From the NCBI GenBank assembly GCA_046293135.1, contig JBKBPR010000007.1, positions 1 through 64,000 on the forward strand: DNA of 64,000 nucleotides, written 5' to 3'. Positions within the stretch are counted from its first letter, which is position 1; each line of letters starts with the position of its first letter. Of this stretch, positions 45,152 through 54,131 are shown one piece after another. This stretch comes from UBA2638 sp046293135. Lineage in GTDB: Bacteria; Pseudomonadota; Alphaproteobacteria; Micavibrionales; Micavibrionaceae. A program made the position numbers and the translations under genes. The notes below the pieces were generated by a model that saw nothing but the letters and a program-made list of their open reading frames with translations, was not told the DNA's origin and did not search any database.

Positions 45152-46318
45152 ATGGCCGCGCCGCGTAAAGACATGATTGGTGATATGAAGAATAGGGTTT
45201 TGCAGGCTCTTGGCGGGATTACAGCGCCGGACAGCCCGCAAGATATCGTGACGTGCGGCATGGTCGAGGATATCCATATCGACCTGCAGGCGGGGGAGGT
45301 TATTTGCCTAATGAAAGTCACGCCGCAGCAAGCCGCTCTGATGGAACCTATCCGTTTAAAGGCTGAAAAAACAATCCGCGCGTTGGATGATGTTCAAAAA
45401 TCCATCCGCAAAGTGAGCGTAATCTTAACGGCGGAACGTACAGAGCGTACGCCTCTACCAGCCGAGATGTACGCCTCCCAAAAAACAGATAAATCTGACC
45501 CGCATGGGCTGAATAAAGTCCCCGTTCTTGATTTACCGATCCGCCATATTATTGCCGTGGCTTCCGGCAAGGGCGGGGTTGGGAAATCAACAATTGCCTG
45601 TAATTCAGCTGTTTTATTGGCTAAAAATGGCCAAAGCTCTGGGTTGAGGGTTGGGATTTTGGATGCGGATATTTACGGCCCGTCCCAACCACGCTTGCTT
45701 GGCGTGCAGGATAAAAAACCGAGCGTGGGTGAGAATGGGAGACTCGATCCGTTAGATGCGTACGGCATAAAAATCATGTCGATCGGCTTTATGGTGGAGG
45801 AAGAGCGCGCCATGATCTGGCGCGGCCCGATGGTGCAAACGGCGATTATTCAACTTCTGCGTGATGTGAATTGGGGCAGTGCCGAAACGCCGCTGGATGT
45901 CTTGATCGTTGATATGCCGCCCGGTACGGGTGATGCGCAGTTGACTATGGCGCAAAAGGTCAAGCTTTCGGGCGCGGTGATTGTGTCAACGCCGCAGGAT
46001 ATCGCGCTGATTGATGCGCGTAAGGGGCTTGAAATGTTCAAAAAGACGAATGTGCCAATATTGGGGCTGGTTGAGAATATGAGCACGCATATTTGCTCGA
46101 AATGCGGGCATGAGGAGCATATTTTCGGTCATGGCGGTGTTGAGAGCGAAGCCCAAAAACTGGGCGTACCGTTTTTGGGCGCAATCCCGCTGCATGGCGA
46201 AATTCGGATGCGTTCCGATGCCGGACGCCCCGTTGTTCTTGATAGCGACAATGCCTCGCACGTACAGGCGTACGGGCAGATTGCTAATAAGATTTTTGAT
46301 TTTATTTCAAATGACTAG
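45152..46318 (+). CDS. mrp: Mrp/ApbC iron-sulfur cluster carrier ATPase
   Basis: A 388-residue protein. Residues about 10-100 are a MIP18-like (DUF59) domain; the remainder is the NBP35/Mrp ATPase with deviant Walker A SGKGGVGKST, DADIYGPSQP, and the cluster-binding C-x-x-C (MSTHICSKCG). It carries and delivers Fe-S clusters in the cytoplasm. It is divergent from hflK and convergent with folA. Confidence 0.94.
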   Translation: MAAPRKDMIGDMKNRVLQALGGITAPDSPQDIVTCGMVEDIHIDLQAGEVICLMKVTPQQAALMEPIRLKAEKTIRALDDVQKSIRKVSVILTAERTERTPLPAEMYASQKTDKSDPHGLNKVPVLDLPIRHIIAVASGKGGVGKSTIACNSAVLLAKNGQSSGLRVGILDADIYGPSQPRLLGVQDKKPSVGENGRLDPLDAYGIKIMSIGFMVEEERAMIWRGPMVQTAIIQLLRDVNWGSAETPLDVLIVDMPPGTGDAQLTMAQKVKLSGAVIVSTPQDIALIDARKGLEMFKKTNVPILGLVENMSTHICSKCGHEEHIFGHGGVESEAQKLGVPFLGAIPLHGEIRMRSDAGRPVVLDSDNASHVQAYGQIANKIFDFISND

Positions 46319-46345
46319 CCAATTTGAGCCAATAAATACAGCGTG

Positions 46346-46876
46346 TTATTTTTTCTTTTCGAGGCGCATGAAACTAAAGGCTGGCGTCTTTTCGGTTTTG
46401 GCGTGATCTTCGCGCCAGATTTCGCTCCACGCATTCCAGTCAAATTCAGGGAAGAGCGTATCGCCCTCGACATCCTCATGAATGAGGGTGATATCAAGCT
46501 CATCAACGAGATTTTTGCTTAAGGCCTCGGCGTAAATTTGCGCCCCGCCATTGATGAAAACCTCGTCCGCGCCGCTATCCTTTGCAATCGCCCGCGCGCG
46601 ATCCAAAGCCGCCTCAAGCGACGGGCAAACCACAACACCGTCAGTCGCCGCAAAATCGCTCTGACGGGTGATGATGATATTTGTGCGCCCCGGCAATGGC
46701 CCGCCAACCTCACGATAGAGCGATTCAAGGGTTTTGCGCCCCATAACCAGCGGCTTTCCGAGGGTGCGCGCCTTGTAACGCTTGAGGTCTTGGGGGATAT
46801 GCCATGGCAATGTGCCGTTTTTACCGATAATTTGATTTTGAGACATTGCTACAATTAAAGTTGTTTTGCTATTCAT
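46346..46876 (-). CDS. folA: Dihydrofolate reductase
   Basis: A 176-residue NADPH-dependent enzyme reducing dihydrofolate. Motifs: IGKNGTLPWHIPQDLKRYKA with the catalytic acidic region, VMGRKTLESL, and VFINGGAQIYAEAL. ATG 46876 is used. The 5' end overlaps that of the divergent methyltransferase frame by about 11 bases, unusual for an essential gene. thyA lies on the other side of that insert. Confidence 0.94.
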   Translation of the reverse strand: MNSKTTLIVAMSQNQIIGKNGTLPWHIPQDLKRYKARTLGKPLVMGRKTLESLYREVGGPLPGRTNIIITRQSDFAATDGVVVCPSLEAALDRARAIAKDSGADEVFINGGAQIYAEALSKNLVDELDITLIHEDVEGDTLFPEFDWNAWSEIWREDHAKTEKTPAFSFMRLEKKK

Positions 46877-47648
46877 TTTTGAGTCCAAGGATGTTAGTCA
46901 TCAGATATATTTAATTTATTTGCGGGATTTGCGTGTGTTAAATCAAGTTTTAAAGAATTTAGATGATGAATCAAAGATTCTTGATTTTGGTTGCCTCTCT
47001 TGGACTGTTTACCATGAATCAAAAAAAATTAATAAAAATTTTGTTCATTATGCATGCGATATAATAGAGCCGTCCCTCATTCCTGCAGATATAAATTTTT
47101 TCACGGTCGATGAAGGTGTTGAAAGACTTGATATTGAAGATGATAGCTTTGATTTAATTGTATTATCTCATGTTTTAGAGCATGTGAGCGCCCCAGTGCC
47201 GCTGTTTGAGGAGCTTGTAAGGATTTGTAAACCAGGGGGGCGGATATATGTTGAAACCCCCTCAGATCGCTCTGTGTCAGTAAAAAGCGATAAATGTGCG
47301 CAAAGTCACAGTTTTTATAATTTTTGGGATGACCCGACACATATTAGACCCTACAGCCCTGCGGGGCTTTATAGGCTCGCTATTTCTTTTTGTATGATAC
47401 CAGAAGAGGTTAAGTACATTGGTAATTGGCTTGATGTCGCCGTCTATCCTTTTTATGTCTTGCTCTCAATGGTCAGCAATGAGCGCTTTGAACTCACTGT
47501 AGCTATGTGGAAAAGATACAAGTGGGCTTGTTATATGGTTGCCCGTAAACCAGAAAATAAGAATGGCCGTATTCCATATAAGTATATTTCACTTAAAAAC
47601 GTCAAAAAAGGATATGAAAACGCTTTGAGTTACAGAGAAACACTGTAG
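46866..47648 (+). CDS. Class I SAM-dependent methyltransferase inserted between folA and thyA
   Basis: Up to 260 residues of a Methyltransf_11/23-type enzyme. SAM motif I is ILDFGCLSW, the acidic post-I strand is YACDIIE, and motif IV is FDLIVLSHVLEHV, followed by CKPGGRIYVETPS. Base composition is much richer in A and T than folA and thyA. The start is unclear: only TTG 46866 and later TTG/GTG codons exist in frame, with no ribosome binding site and no room for a promoter before folA, so the 5' end may be lost. Substrate unknown; such enzymes are common in surface polysaccharide clusters. Confidence 0.7.
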   Translation: MLFIFESKDVSHQIYLIYLRDLRVLNQVLKNLDDESKILDFGCLSWTVYHESKKINKNFVHYACDIIEPSLIPADINFFTVDEGVERLDIEDDSFDLIVLSHVLEHVSAPVPLFEELVRICKPGGRIYVETPSDRSVSVKSDKCAQSHSFYNFWDDPTHIRPYSPAGLYRLAISFCMIPEEVKYIGNWLDVAVYPFYVLLSMVSNERFELTVAMWKRYKWACYMVARKPENKNGRIPYKYISLKNVKKGYENALSYRETL

Positions 47649-47691
47649 TCGTGAGCTATATTATTTGTCGTAAGATAGATATACAAATCAA

Positions 47692-48486
47692 TTAAACAGC
47701 CACGGGGGCTTTGATATGCGGGTGCGCCTGATAACCGACCAGCTCGAAATCCTCGAATTTGAAGTCGAAAATGCTTTTTACATGCGGGTTTAGGTGCATT
47801 TCGGGCAGCGCATATGGCGTGCGCGAGAGCTGCTCGCGCGTTTGCTCCAGATGGTTGGAATATAAATGCGCATCGCCGAACGTATGGATAAATTCAACGG
47901 GTTTGAGGCCTGTGACCTGCGCTACCATCATCGTCAGCAGCGCGTAAGAGGCGATATTGAACGGCACGCCAAGGAAAATATCGGCGCTGCGCTGATAAAG
48001 CTGGCAGGACAAGCGCCCATCGGCGACATAGAACTGGAAAAACGCGTGGCAGGGCGGAAGCGCCATTTTCGGGATTTCCCCGACATTCCACGCCGAAACA
48101 ATCAGGCGGCGGTCATCTGGGTTGGTCTTGATGCGCACAATAACGCTGGATATCTGGTCAATCGTATTGCCGTCTTTGGTTGGCCAGCTGCGCCATTGCG
48201 CGCCATAAACAGGCCCGAGATTGCCTGACTCATCCGCCCATTCATCCCAGATCGAAACGCCGTTTTCCTTGAGATAGGCGATATTTGTTTCACCCTTTAA
48301 AAACCATAGCAATTCATGGATGATCGAGCGCAAATGGCATTTTTTTGTCGTGACCAGCGGGAAGCCCTCGGCAAGATCAAAGCGCATCTGGTAACCGAAA
48401 ACGCTGAGCGTTCCTGTCCCTGTGCGGTCTTCCTTTTTTACGCCGTTTTCAAGCACATGGCGCATCAGATCGTGATATTGTTTCAT
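47692..48486 (-). CDS. thyA: Thymidylate synthase ThyA
   Basis: A 264-residue enzyme methylating dUMP with methylenetetrahydrofolate. Conserved blocks: [19 protein letters not shown], the active-site Cys in [13 protein letters not shown], and [20 protein letters not shown]. Length is standard for the E. coli type. Its product dihydrofolate is recycled by the nearby FolA. Confidence 0.97.
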   Translation of the reverse strand: MKQYHDLMRHVLENGVKKEDRTGTGTLSVFGYQMRFDLAEGFPLVTTKKCHLRSIIHELLWFLKGETNIAYLKENGVSIWDEWADESGNLGPVYGAQWRSWPTKDGNTIDQISSVIVRIKTNPDDRRLIVSAWNVGEIPKMALPPCHAFFQFYVADGRLSCQLYQRSADIFLGVPFNIASYALLTMMVAQVTGLKPVEFIHTFGDAHLYSNHLEQTREQLSRTPYALPEMHLNPHVKSIFDFKFEDFELVGYQAHPHIKAPVAV

Positions 48487-48629
48487 CTCTAAATTCCCTT
48501 TTATTCTTACAATGTAGGGATTCGGCTGCCCGATTCAAGCGCGAGAGAGGTTTCGGCTCAAATAAGCTGTGCGCAAGCGCTGTCCTTTACTTTTGAACGA
48601 TAATCCCTTAGAATTGTAGATGCTGGCTT

Positions 48630-48995
48630 GCCAGTTATGACGCTAAACGCTTGTGCGGAATAGACGTCGTGGACCCGGGGGCAGTACCCGGCAGGTCCAC
48701 CATTTTAATGCGGTACGCATTCTTTAACAGGGGTGCGCTTGATTAAGACGGTGGGCCTGAAACAGGATCGACACGCGTAGTAAAGGTATGTGGCGGCGTT
48801 CGGCATGGTATCCGCCGTTATCGGGCTAAATTTATAAATGCAAACGACAATGTTGCATTCGTAGCCGCTAACGATAACCTCGTTGGTGAAGTTCGCAAAG
48901 CCGCCTAATTGGGCACTTTACGATAGCTACTTCAATTCCTGATTGGTAATGCCTTCGGGTGGGGTTGGTTCGTACCTAGCAACAGAAACGAACCA
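48630..48995 (+). ncRNA. ssrA: Circularly permuted two-piece tmRNA
   Basis: The acceptor piece comes first: T arm CCGGG-GGCAGTA-CCCGG and CAGGTCC then ACCA ending at 48702. The coding piece starts GGGCCTG at 48753. GGGCCTG pairs with CAGGTCC over seven bases including the G3-U70 alanine identity pair. The tag starts GCA 48840 and stops TAA 48906-48908; the peptide is ANDNVAFVAANDNLVGEVRK then AA (22 residues), long for this class. Permutation is typical of alphaproteobacteria. Outer ends are approximate; a GGTTCGT/ACGAACC hairpin lies at 48967-48994. Confidence 0.9.
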
Positions 48996-49093
48996 TTTTC
49001 TCTATGTTTTCGTAATTTCCTTCAAACACTTAGGCCTTGCCGTTAACCATTATTTATCGGATTATTACTATAATGAAAGATGGACGAGGGAAT

Positions 49094-51982
49094 ATGCGAT
49101 TGCTCGCACGATTATTAACAGCGTTTTTTGTGTTTTTCATCTCAATTGAGAGTGTTTTTGCCTGCGTAAACCCCGCGGGCGTGCGCGGTGAGATCATTCA
49201 CAGTGAAAACGGAAATGTTCCATCTTATTGTGATGGCACAGACTGGATTGCGATGATTGGTGCCGCGCCTGATCCTTTTGCGCTAACACAAATTGTTCCT
49301 GACGGTTTGATAGGGCATTGGCGAATGGATGAAACCAGTGGAACAACTGCGTTTGATACGAGCGTGAATAACAACCAAGGAACGATGGAAAATGGCCTTA
49401 CAGGGGCGGGCAGCTCTGTCGCAGGTATTGTCGGTGGCGCGCTTGATTTCACGGGAGCAAATGCACGAATCAGGGTTCCGCACAGTGTTAGTTTGAAGCC
49501 ATCAGGGAACAGTATGTCCATAGCCTTTTGGATGCGGACAGATGTGGATTGGAATAATGCCCCTAGTAATGTTTGGCGTATTGTGGATGTTCAATCAGGG
49601 GTTAGTAGTAGCGATCCGGGTTTTCAATTATTTGTTAATGGCTTTTTAAATGAAATCTTGGGAATTTACATCGGTGACGGGGCGGGGAATGACAGGTTCT
49701 TTGGTACAGGCGCTTTACAATGGGATGTCGGACGATGGTATCATATTGCATTCACTTATGATGGAAGCACTGTGACGGGGCGGTGGTACCGAGACGGCGT
49801 TCCTTTCGCACCTTCAACACTGGCAGCCTTTACCCCGAATTGGGGAATTAATGACATGCTGATCGGGGCGGGGTATTTCAATGACTACCTTGATGGTGCA
49901 ATGGATGATTTGCGCATTTATGATCGTGCGTTAAGCCCCGCAGAAGTACAGACCATTTATGATGCCCGCGATGACAATATTAGTTATGACGGTATTCGTT
50001 ACAATGAAAATTTCCGAGTGCCGGAATTTTTTGACGGCAATAACTTTGTCTCACTGGTCAGTGAGTGGCCGAATATTACAGGTGGGCTTGTCGGGCATTG
50101 GAAAATGGACGAGACAGGCGGAACTATAGCTGTAGATAGTAGCGGCAACAACAATGATGGTGTTTTGTTGTCCGGTATGAATGCCGCGACCGCTACGTCA
50201 GCAGGTGCGGTAGGGCGCTCATTCGACTATAATTTTAATGCTGGTCATTATGTCCGCGTTAACTCTTCAGCATCAATTAATGATGTGTTGGACGGCGGTG
50301 GTACGTTATCTGCTTGGATAAATCCAAGAACTGCGGGTGAATTTGATGACGGGGCAATTTTTAGAAAAACGACCAACGATGGCACGCATCCCGATGGTTA
50401 TACTTTAAGATTTGCAGATTCGGCGCGCCGCTTAATGTTCAGAAAGGCTTGGGCCACAGGGCGTAAGGAATGGCGAACAAATGCAGGTATTCTCGCAAAT
50501 GAGTGGACTCACGTAGCCGTTGTCTTTAATTCAGACTCTGATGCGAATGAACCGGAATTTTATGTGAATGGACAATCGGTCCCTTTTACATTATGGGTTG
50601 ATCTCGGTGGGGGTGCTTCGGTCAGTGATGCTGGAGTTAACCTTATGGTTGGCGGTACCACTTATGACGGGCGTATAGATGATGCGCGTGTTTATAACCG
50701 TGCTTTATCATCATATGAAATTCAGATCCTCTATCAGATGGGTGCGCGAGTTGGCTCAACGACTTCCTTGCCGCAAGATTGTCCGAATATCGGCGATGCA
50801 TGCGATGACGGTACAGTCTATGTAGGGTTGTCGCCTGATGGAAACATCCCAATGTTTGTGCCTTCTCAAAATGCTCCGGTGCTTTTGACTTGGAATCAGC
50901 AGGCTGAACATACAAATCACACCAATACCACCGCAACAAATGATAATAATGGAGCAAGCAATACCAATTTAATTATTTCGACGGATGCTGACTCTAGTGT
51001 GGCCGGTTTTCAAATTCATAGTGCGGCTCAATATTGTCGCTCTTTGAATATGCACGGGGCGAATGATTATTATTTGCCAGCTTATAATGAATTAATGCTT
51101 GTCTATGATGCCAATCAGTTTGTGCCAAATTTGTTGCCGGGTTTTTATTGGAGTTCAACTCAACAAAATATATCTTCTGCGAGGCAAATAGACTTGGTTA
51201 CAGGCGATACCAATTCACTTGGAGCGAAGAATGGCGCTTTTAGAGTGCGCTGTGTTCGTAAAGGTCCTGCGCCGCGTTGTGAAAATCCGTATGGGATTGA
51301 AGGTGAAATGATCTTTAATGATGATCATGATGTTGTGCAATATTGTGATGGTGCACGTTGGATTGCGATTGGAAAAATAATAGCAGTGTCTCCGCCACCA
51401 CCGCCGCCGCCGCCGCCGCCACCACCTCCTCCTCCAGAAGACCCTATATGTGACGGAACACAGCCTATAGGGACAACATGTTCCGATGGCACGATTTATG
51501 CAGGGCTTTCACCTGACGGCAACGTACCGATGTATACAACGCCGAATGATACAGCTGTGGTCGCTTGGAATGATGGCAATAGCTCCGGTAACACAACGAC
51601 ATCCCAAACAAACCAAAACACAGGAAGTGATAATACGAATGCTTTGATTGGGATTGATTCCAATAGTAATATTGGCGGCATTCAACCGCACAGAGCAGCG
51701 CAACATTGTGCAGATATCGTTGCATTAGGTCATGATGATTGGTATTTACCTGCTCGAAATGAGCTTAACCTACTGTATGTGAATCTGGCCCGCGATGGCG
51801 GCGGTGATGTTACCCCTGGAAATACTTTTGGTTTCAATAGAACAGGCGCAGATCCGGATGGGTGGTATTGGTCTTCTTCAGAAGCCAGCACTAATCGAGC
51901 GTGGGTTCAAGTTTTTAGTGATGGATCACAATACGAGGATGAAAAGTATTTTCCGAGCGCCATACGTTGTGTTCGTCGATAG
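49094..51982 (+). CDS. Large secreted LamG / DUF1566 multidomain protein
   Basis: 962 residues; ATG 49094 has GAGGG upstream and a signal peptide ending near SVFA. Architecture: a CVNPAG...SYCDGTDW module (about 25-60), LamG domain 1 (LIGHWRMDETSG to DDLRIYDRALSPAEVQ), a related module (about 300), LamG domain 2 (LVGHWKMDETGG to DDARVYNRALSSYEIQ), a DUF1566/Lcl-type domain (DYYLPAYNELMLVY), a third CENPYG...YCDGARW module, 15 prolines, then a second DUF1566 domain (DWYLPARNELNLLY, GWYWSSSE). These are carbohydrate-binding or adhesion-like domains. Probably exported to the surface. Function as an adhesin is inferred. Confidence 0.8.
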   Translation: MRLLARLLTAFFVFFISIESVFACVNPAGVRGEIIHSENGNVPSYCDGTDWIAMIGAAPDPFALTQIVPDGLIGHWRMDETSGTTAFDTSVNNNQGTMENGLTGAGSSVAGIVGGALDFTGANARIRVPHSVSLKPSGNSMSIAFWMRTDVDWNNAPSNVWRIVDVQSGVSSSDPGFQLFVNGFLNEILGIYIGDGAGNDRFFGTGALQWDVGRWYHIAFTYDGSTVTGRWYRDGVPFAPSTLAAFTPNWGINDMLIGAGYFNDYLDGAMDDLRIYDRALSPAEVQTIYDARDDNISYDGIRYNENFRVPEFFDGNNFVSLVSEWPNITGGLVGHWKMDETGGTIAVDSSGNNNDGVLLSGMNAATATSAGAVGRSFDYNFNAGHYVRVNSSASINDVLDGGGTLSAWINPRTAGEFDDGAIFRKTTNDGTHPDGYTLRFADSARRLMFRKAWATGRKEWRTNAGILANEWTHVAVVFNSDSDANEPEFYVNGQSVPFTLWVDLGGGASVSDAGVNLMVGGTTYDGRIDDARVYNRALSSYEIQILYQMGARVGSTTSLPQDCPNIGDACDDGTVYVGLSPDGNIPMFVPSQNAPVLLTWNQQAEHTNHTNTTATNDNNGASNTNLIISTDADSSVAGFQIHSAAQYCRSLNMHGANDYYLPAYNELMLVYDANQFVPNLLPGFYWSSTQQNISSARQIDLVTGDTNSLGAKNGAFRVRCVRKGPAPRCENPYGIEGEMIFNDDHDVVQYCDGARWIAIGKIIAVSPPPPPPPPPPPPPPPEDPICDGTQPIGTTCSDGTIYAGLSPDGNVPMYTTPNDTAVVAWNDGNSSGNTTTSQTNQNTGSDNTNALIGIDSNSNIGGIQPHRAAQHCADIVALGHDDWYLPARNELNLLYVNLARDGGGDVTPGNTFGFNRTGADPDGWYWSSSEASTNRAWVQVFSDGSQYEDEKYFPSAIRCVRR

Positions 51983-52001
51983 CTTTGGTCTTTAAAATTA
52001 T

Positions 52002-52496
52002 TTATTTATGAACAAAGCCCCATACCTCATAGGGTTGGCCGAATGCGCCGATATGATGGTTCCAGAAACGTATCCGCGACCAGTCATTATTCGCCGAGGC
52101 ATCCTCCGCCCGCATGCGCTCATAAACATAGCGGCGGGTGTTGCGATCACTGCCCCAATTGCTGTGGGCGACATCAATATGCCGCGCACCTACCACGCGC
52201 TTTACCACGGCAACATGGCCATGCGTCATTTGCGGTGTGCGCGCCAGTACAACCACTGACCCACGCTTTGGCGTTTGTGACCTTTGGTAGCGCGGGTCTT
52301 GCGCCGCTTGCCCCCACCAAGTATGGGCATCGCCATAAAGCTCTATCCCTGAAACCTGCCGCGCATAGGGGACGCATTGGATCGGTTCGGATGATTTAAA
52401 TCCCTTGGCATTGGGCGTTGAGAACCGCCCGCCACCACATGCGGATAAAGCAAATAAACAAATAACGGTGAGGGTGAAGCGAAATTTTGAGTGCAT
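52002..52496 (-). CDS. CHAP-domain lipoprotein
   Basis: A 164-residue lipoprotein: signal with LSACGGG, then a CHAP-type amidase domain. The catalytic Cys is in QCVPYARQVSG, and the His region is MTHGHVAVVKRVVG, preceded by GDAHTWW. CHAP enzymes cleave cell-wall peptide bonds. It is convergent with the LamG gene. Small versions like this are often lipoproteins acting on peptidoglycan in the periplasm. Confidence 0.85.
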   Translation of the reverse strand: MHSKFRFTLTVICLFALSACGGGRFSTPNAKGFKSSEPIQCVPYARQVSGIELYGDAHTWWGQAAQDPRYQRSQTPKRGSVVVLARTPQMTHGHVAVVKRVVGARHIDVAHSNWGSDRNTRRYVYERMRAEDASANNDWSRIRFWNHHIGAFGQPYEVWGFVHK

Positions 52497-52688
52497 GATT
52501 TTTTGATCTGTTTTGAAATAAGGGAGGGTATCAAAGATTTATAAAATATTTTATGTCGGTTTTGCTTGCGCTTCAAAGAAATTTCCGAAAAAATGTAACA
52601 CAAGGCTTTTTCGATACTTCGTTTGAAGTACCTTTCTTATATTCAAATCGCTCGTCCTGAGTGAGAAAAAACCCTCAAGGAGACTGAA

Positions 52689-53417
52689 ATGATACATATG
52701 TTTTGTTCCGACAAAAAATTCAAATTGAGCGGCGCGGTATTTTTATCCGCCTTGCTGTTGGCTGTTCCGTTTGGCGCTCCTGCGGCGAATGCTGCGGGCG
52801 GAGCTTATATCGTTGATGATACAAGCCTGATTGACCCCGGCTCTTGTCAGGTTGAAGCATGGGCAGGTATCGGAGGGAGTTCATCGCACCGCGCAGCTAT
52901 CGCGCCTGGCTGTACATTCGCCGCATTCCCGTATGCCGAGCCGAGCATCACATTTGAGCGTGAGCGCATCAAAAGAAACTCAACGAGCTATGCAACCCCT
53001 GAATTGAAAACGCGTATTCTGCCTAAAGAAGAATACGGCCTTGGTTTCGGCGCGGCGATTGGCACGCGTTATAATCTCAGTGACAGCCGCACTGACCGCA
53101 CGAATATCAAGGGTCTGTTCTCGCTGGATGCTTCAGACCGCACAACATTCAACGCCAATCTGGGTTACGAGCGTCATCACAGACGCCGTGATAATGATGC
53201 GACATGGGGCGTCGGCGCGGATATCGGGGTGTATGAGAATACAGATATGATTGTGGAAGTATTCGGTAGTTCAAGCGATCATCAGAAAACCGGCTTTCAG
53301 GCGGGGCTGCGTCCAAGCTTTATGAACGGCAATGTTAATCTTGATGTTATCGCCGGCCGCAATGTCACTGAGGGTTCGACAAGCTGGTTTACTGTCGGCA
53401 CGCGCGTCGGTTTTTGA
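52689..53417 (+). CDS. Hypothetical outer-membrane beta-barrel protein
   Basis: A 242-residue exported protein with AAGGAGA upstream and a signal peptide ending near ANAAGG. The mature part alternates short strands and ends in Phe (TVGTRVGF), as expected for an outer-membrane barrel; two Cys may form a disulfide. The segment GGAYIVDDTSLIDPGSCQVE is a recurring start in such alphaproteobacterial proteins. Specific role unknown. An intrinsic terminator follows. Confidence 0.65.
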   Translation: MIHMFCSDKKFKLSGAVFLSALLLAVPFGAPAANAAGGAYIVDDTSLIDPGSCQVEAWAGIGGSSSHRAAIAPGCTFAAFPYAEPSITFERERIKRNSTSYATPELKTRILPKEEYGLGFGAAIGTRYNLSDSRTDRTNIKGLFSLDASDRTTFNANLGYERHHRRRDNDATWGVGADIGVYENTDMIVEVFGSSSDHQKTGFQAGLRPSFMNGNVNLDVIAGRNVTEGSTSWFTVGTRVGF

Positions 53418-53439
53418 TTAAATCCTTTTATCAAACAAC

Positions 53440-53471
53440 AAAAAAGCCTGATTGAAAAATCAGGCTTTTTT
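53440..53471 (+). terminator. Strong intrinsic terminator
   Basis: AAAAAAGCCTGATT-GAAA-AATCAGGCTTTTTT; can act on both strands and separates two convergent genes. Confidence 0.93.
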
Positions 53472-53510
53472 AATGGGTGTGTGAATACTTAGCCCTGTAA
53501 AAAATTTAAT

Positions 53511-54041
53511 TTAACGATTATCGCGGCGGGCTTGCGAGTTTTTCATGAATTGCGACACACGGCCTTTTTCCGCTCCGCTGGCAAGCTCCTGACGCTTGTT
53601 ATTTGGTATCGAGCGCATGCCCTTTGACTTGCGTAGATGCCCCGGCTGCGGCACGAACGGGCTGAGCTGCTTGTTTTCCTTTTTGGCAGCCAAAGCGCGT
53701 TGCGCCGCCTCGATATGGGCTTGCCTTTTGTCCTCGGCCTGTAAACGGGTCAAACGGCGATTGATGCGCTTGAGAGCCGCTGCAAAAATCTGCTTTTTGA
53801 AGGTTTGCGAGCTGTTGTCCTTCGCAGGCTGCGCGCCTCTTGGTTCGGCCTTACCGCGCTGCTCGCGGCGCTGTTGGCGCGCAAGATCACGTGATTTGTT
53901 TCTCAATTCGCGGATACGCTTGGCCGTGTCCATCAGCTCATCAGCAGAGAGTTTATCAATTTCCGGATAATGCGACTTTTCAACCAGTGCAAATTCATCC
54001 TTGGTCAAAGCGCGTTTTTCGGTTGCAATGCTTACACTCAT
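53511..54041 (-). CDS. Basic hypothetical protein
   Basis: A 176-residue, strongly basic, mainly helical protein with a repeated ARQQRREQRGK and KRINRRLTRLQAEDKRQ pattern and no signal peptide. The tail contains GMRSIPNNKRQELASGAEKG. Some resemblance to small nucleic-acid or ribosome-associated proteins, but no family is recognised with confidence. It is convergent with the outer-membrane protein gene and follows no operon partner. Confidence 0.6.
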   Translation of the reverse strand: MSVSIATEKRALTKDEFALVEKSHYPEIDKLSADELMDTAKRIRELRNKSRDLARQQRREQRGKAEPRGAQPAKDNSSQTFKKQIFAAALKRINRRLTRLQAEDKRQAHIEAAQRALAAKKENKQLSPFVPQPGHLRKSKGMRSIPNNKRQELASGAEKGRVSQFMKNSQARRDNR

Positions 54042-54131
54042 AAGCTGAACTCCTTCTTATCTTTCGATTATATTTTACGTTTCATTTCAGATGAAAAGAA
54101 GATAGCACAGTTTTCGCAATTGGAAACCGCT

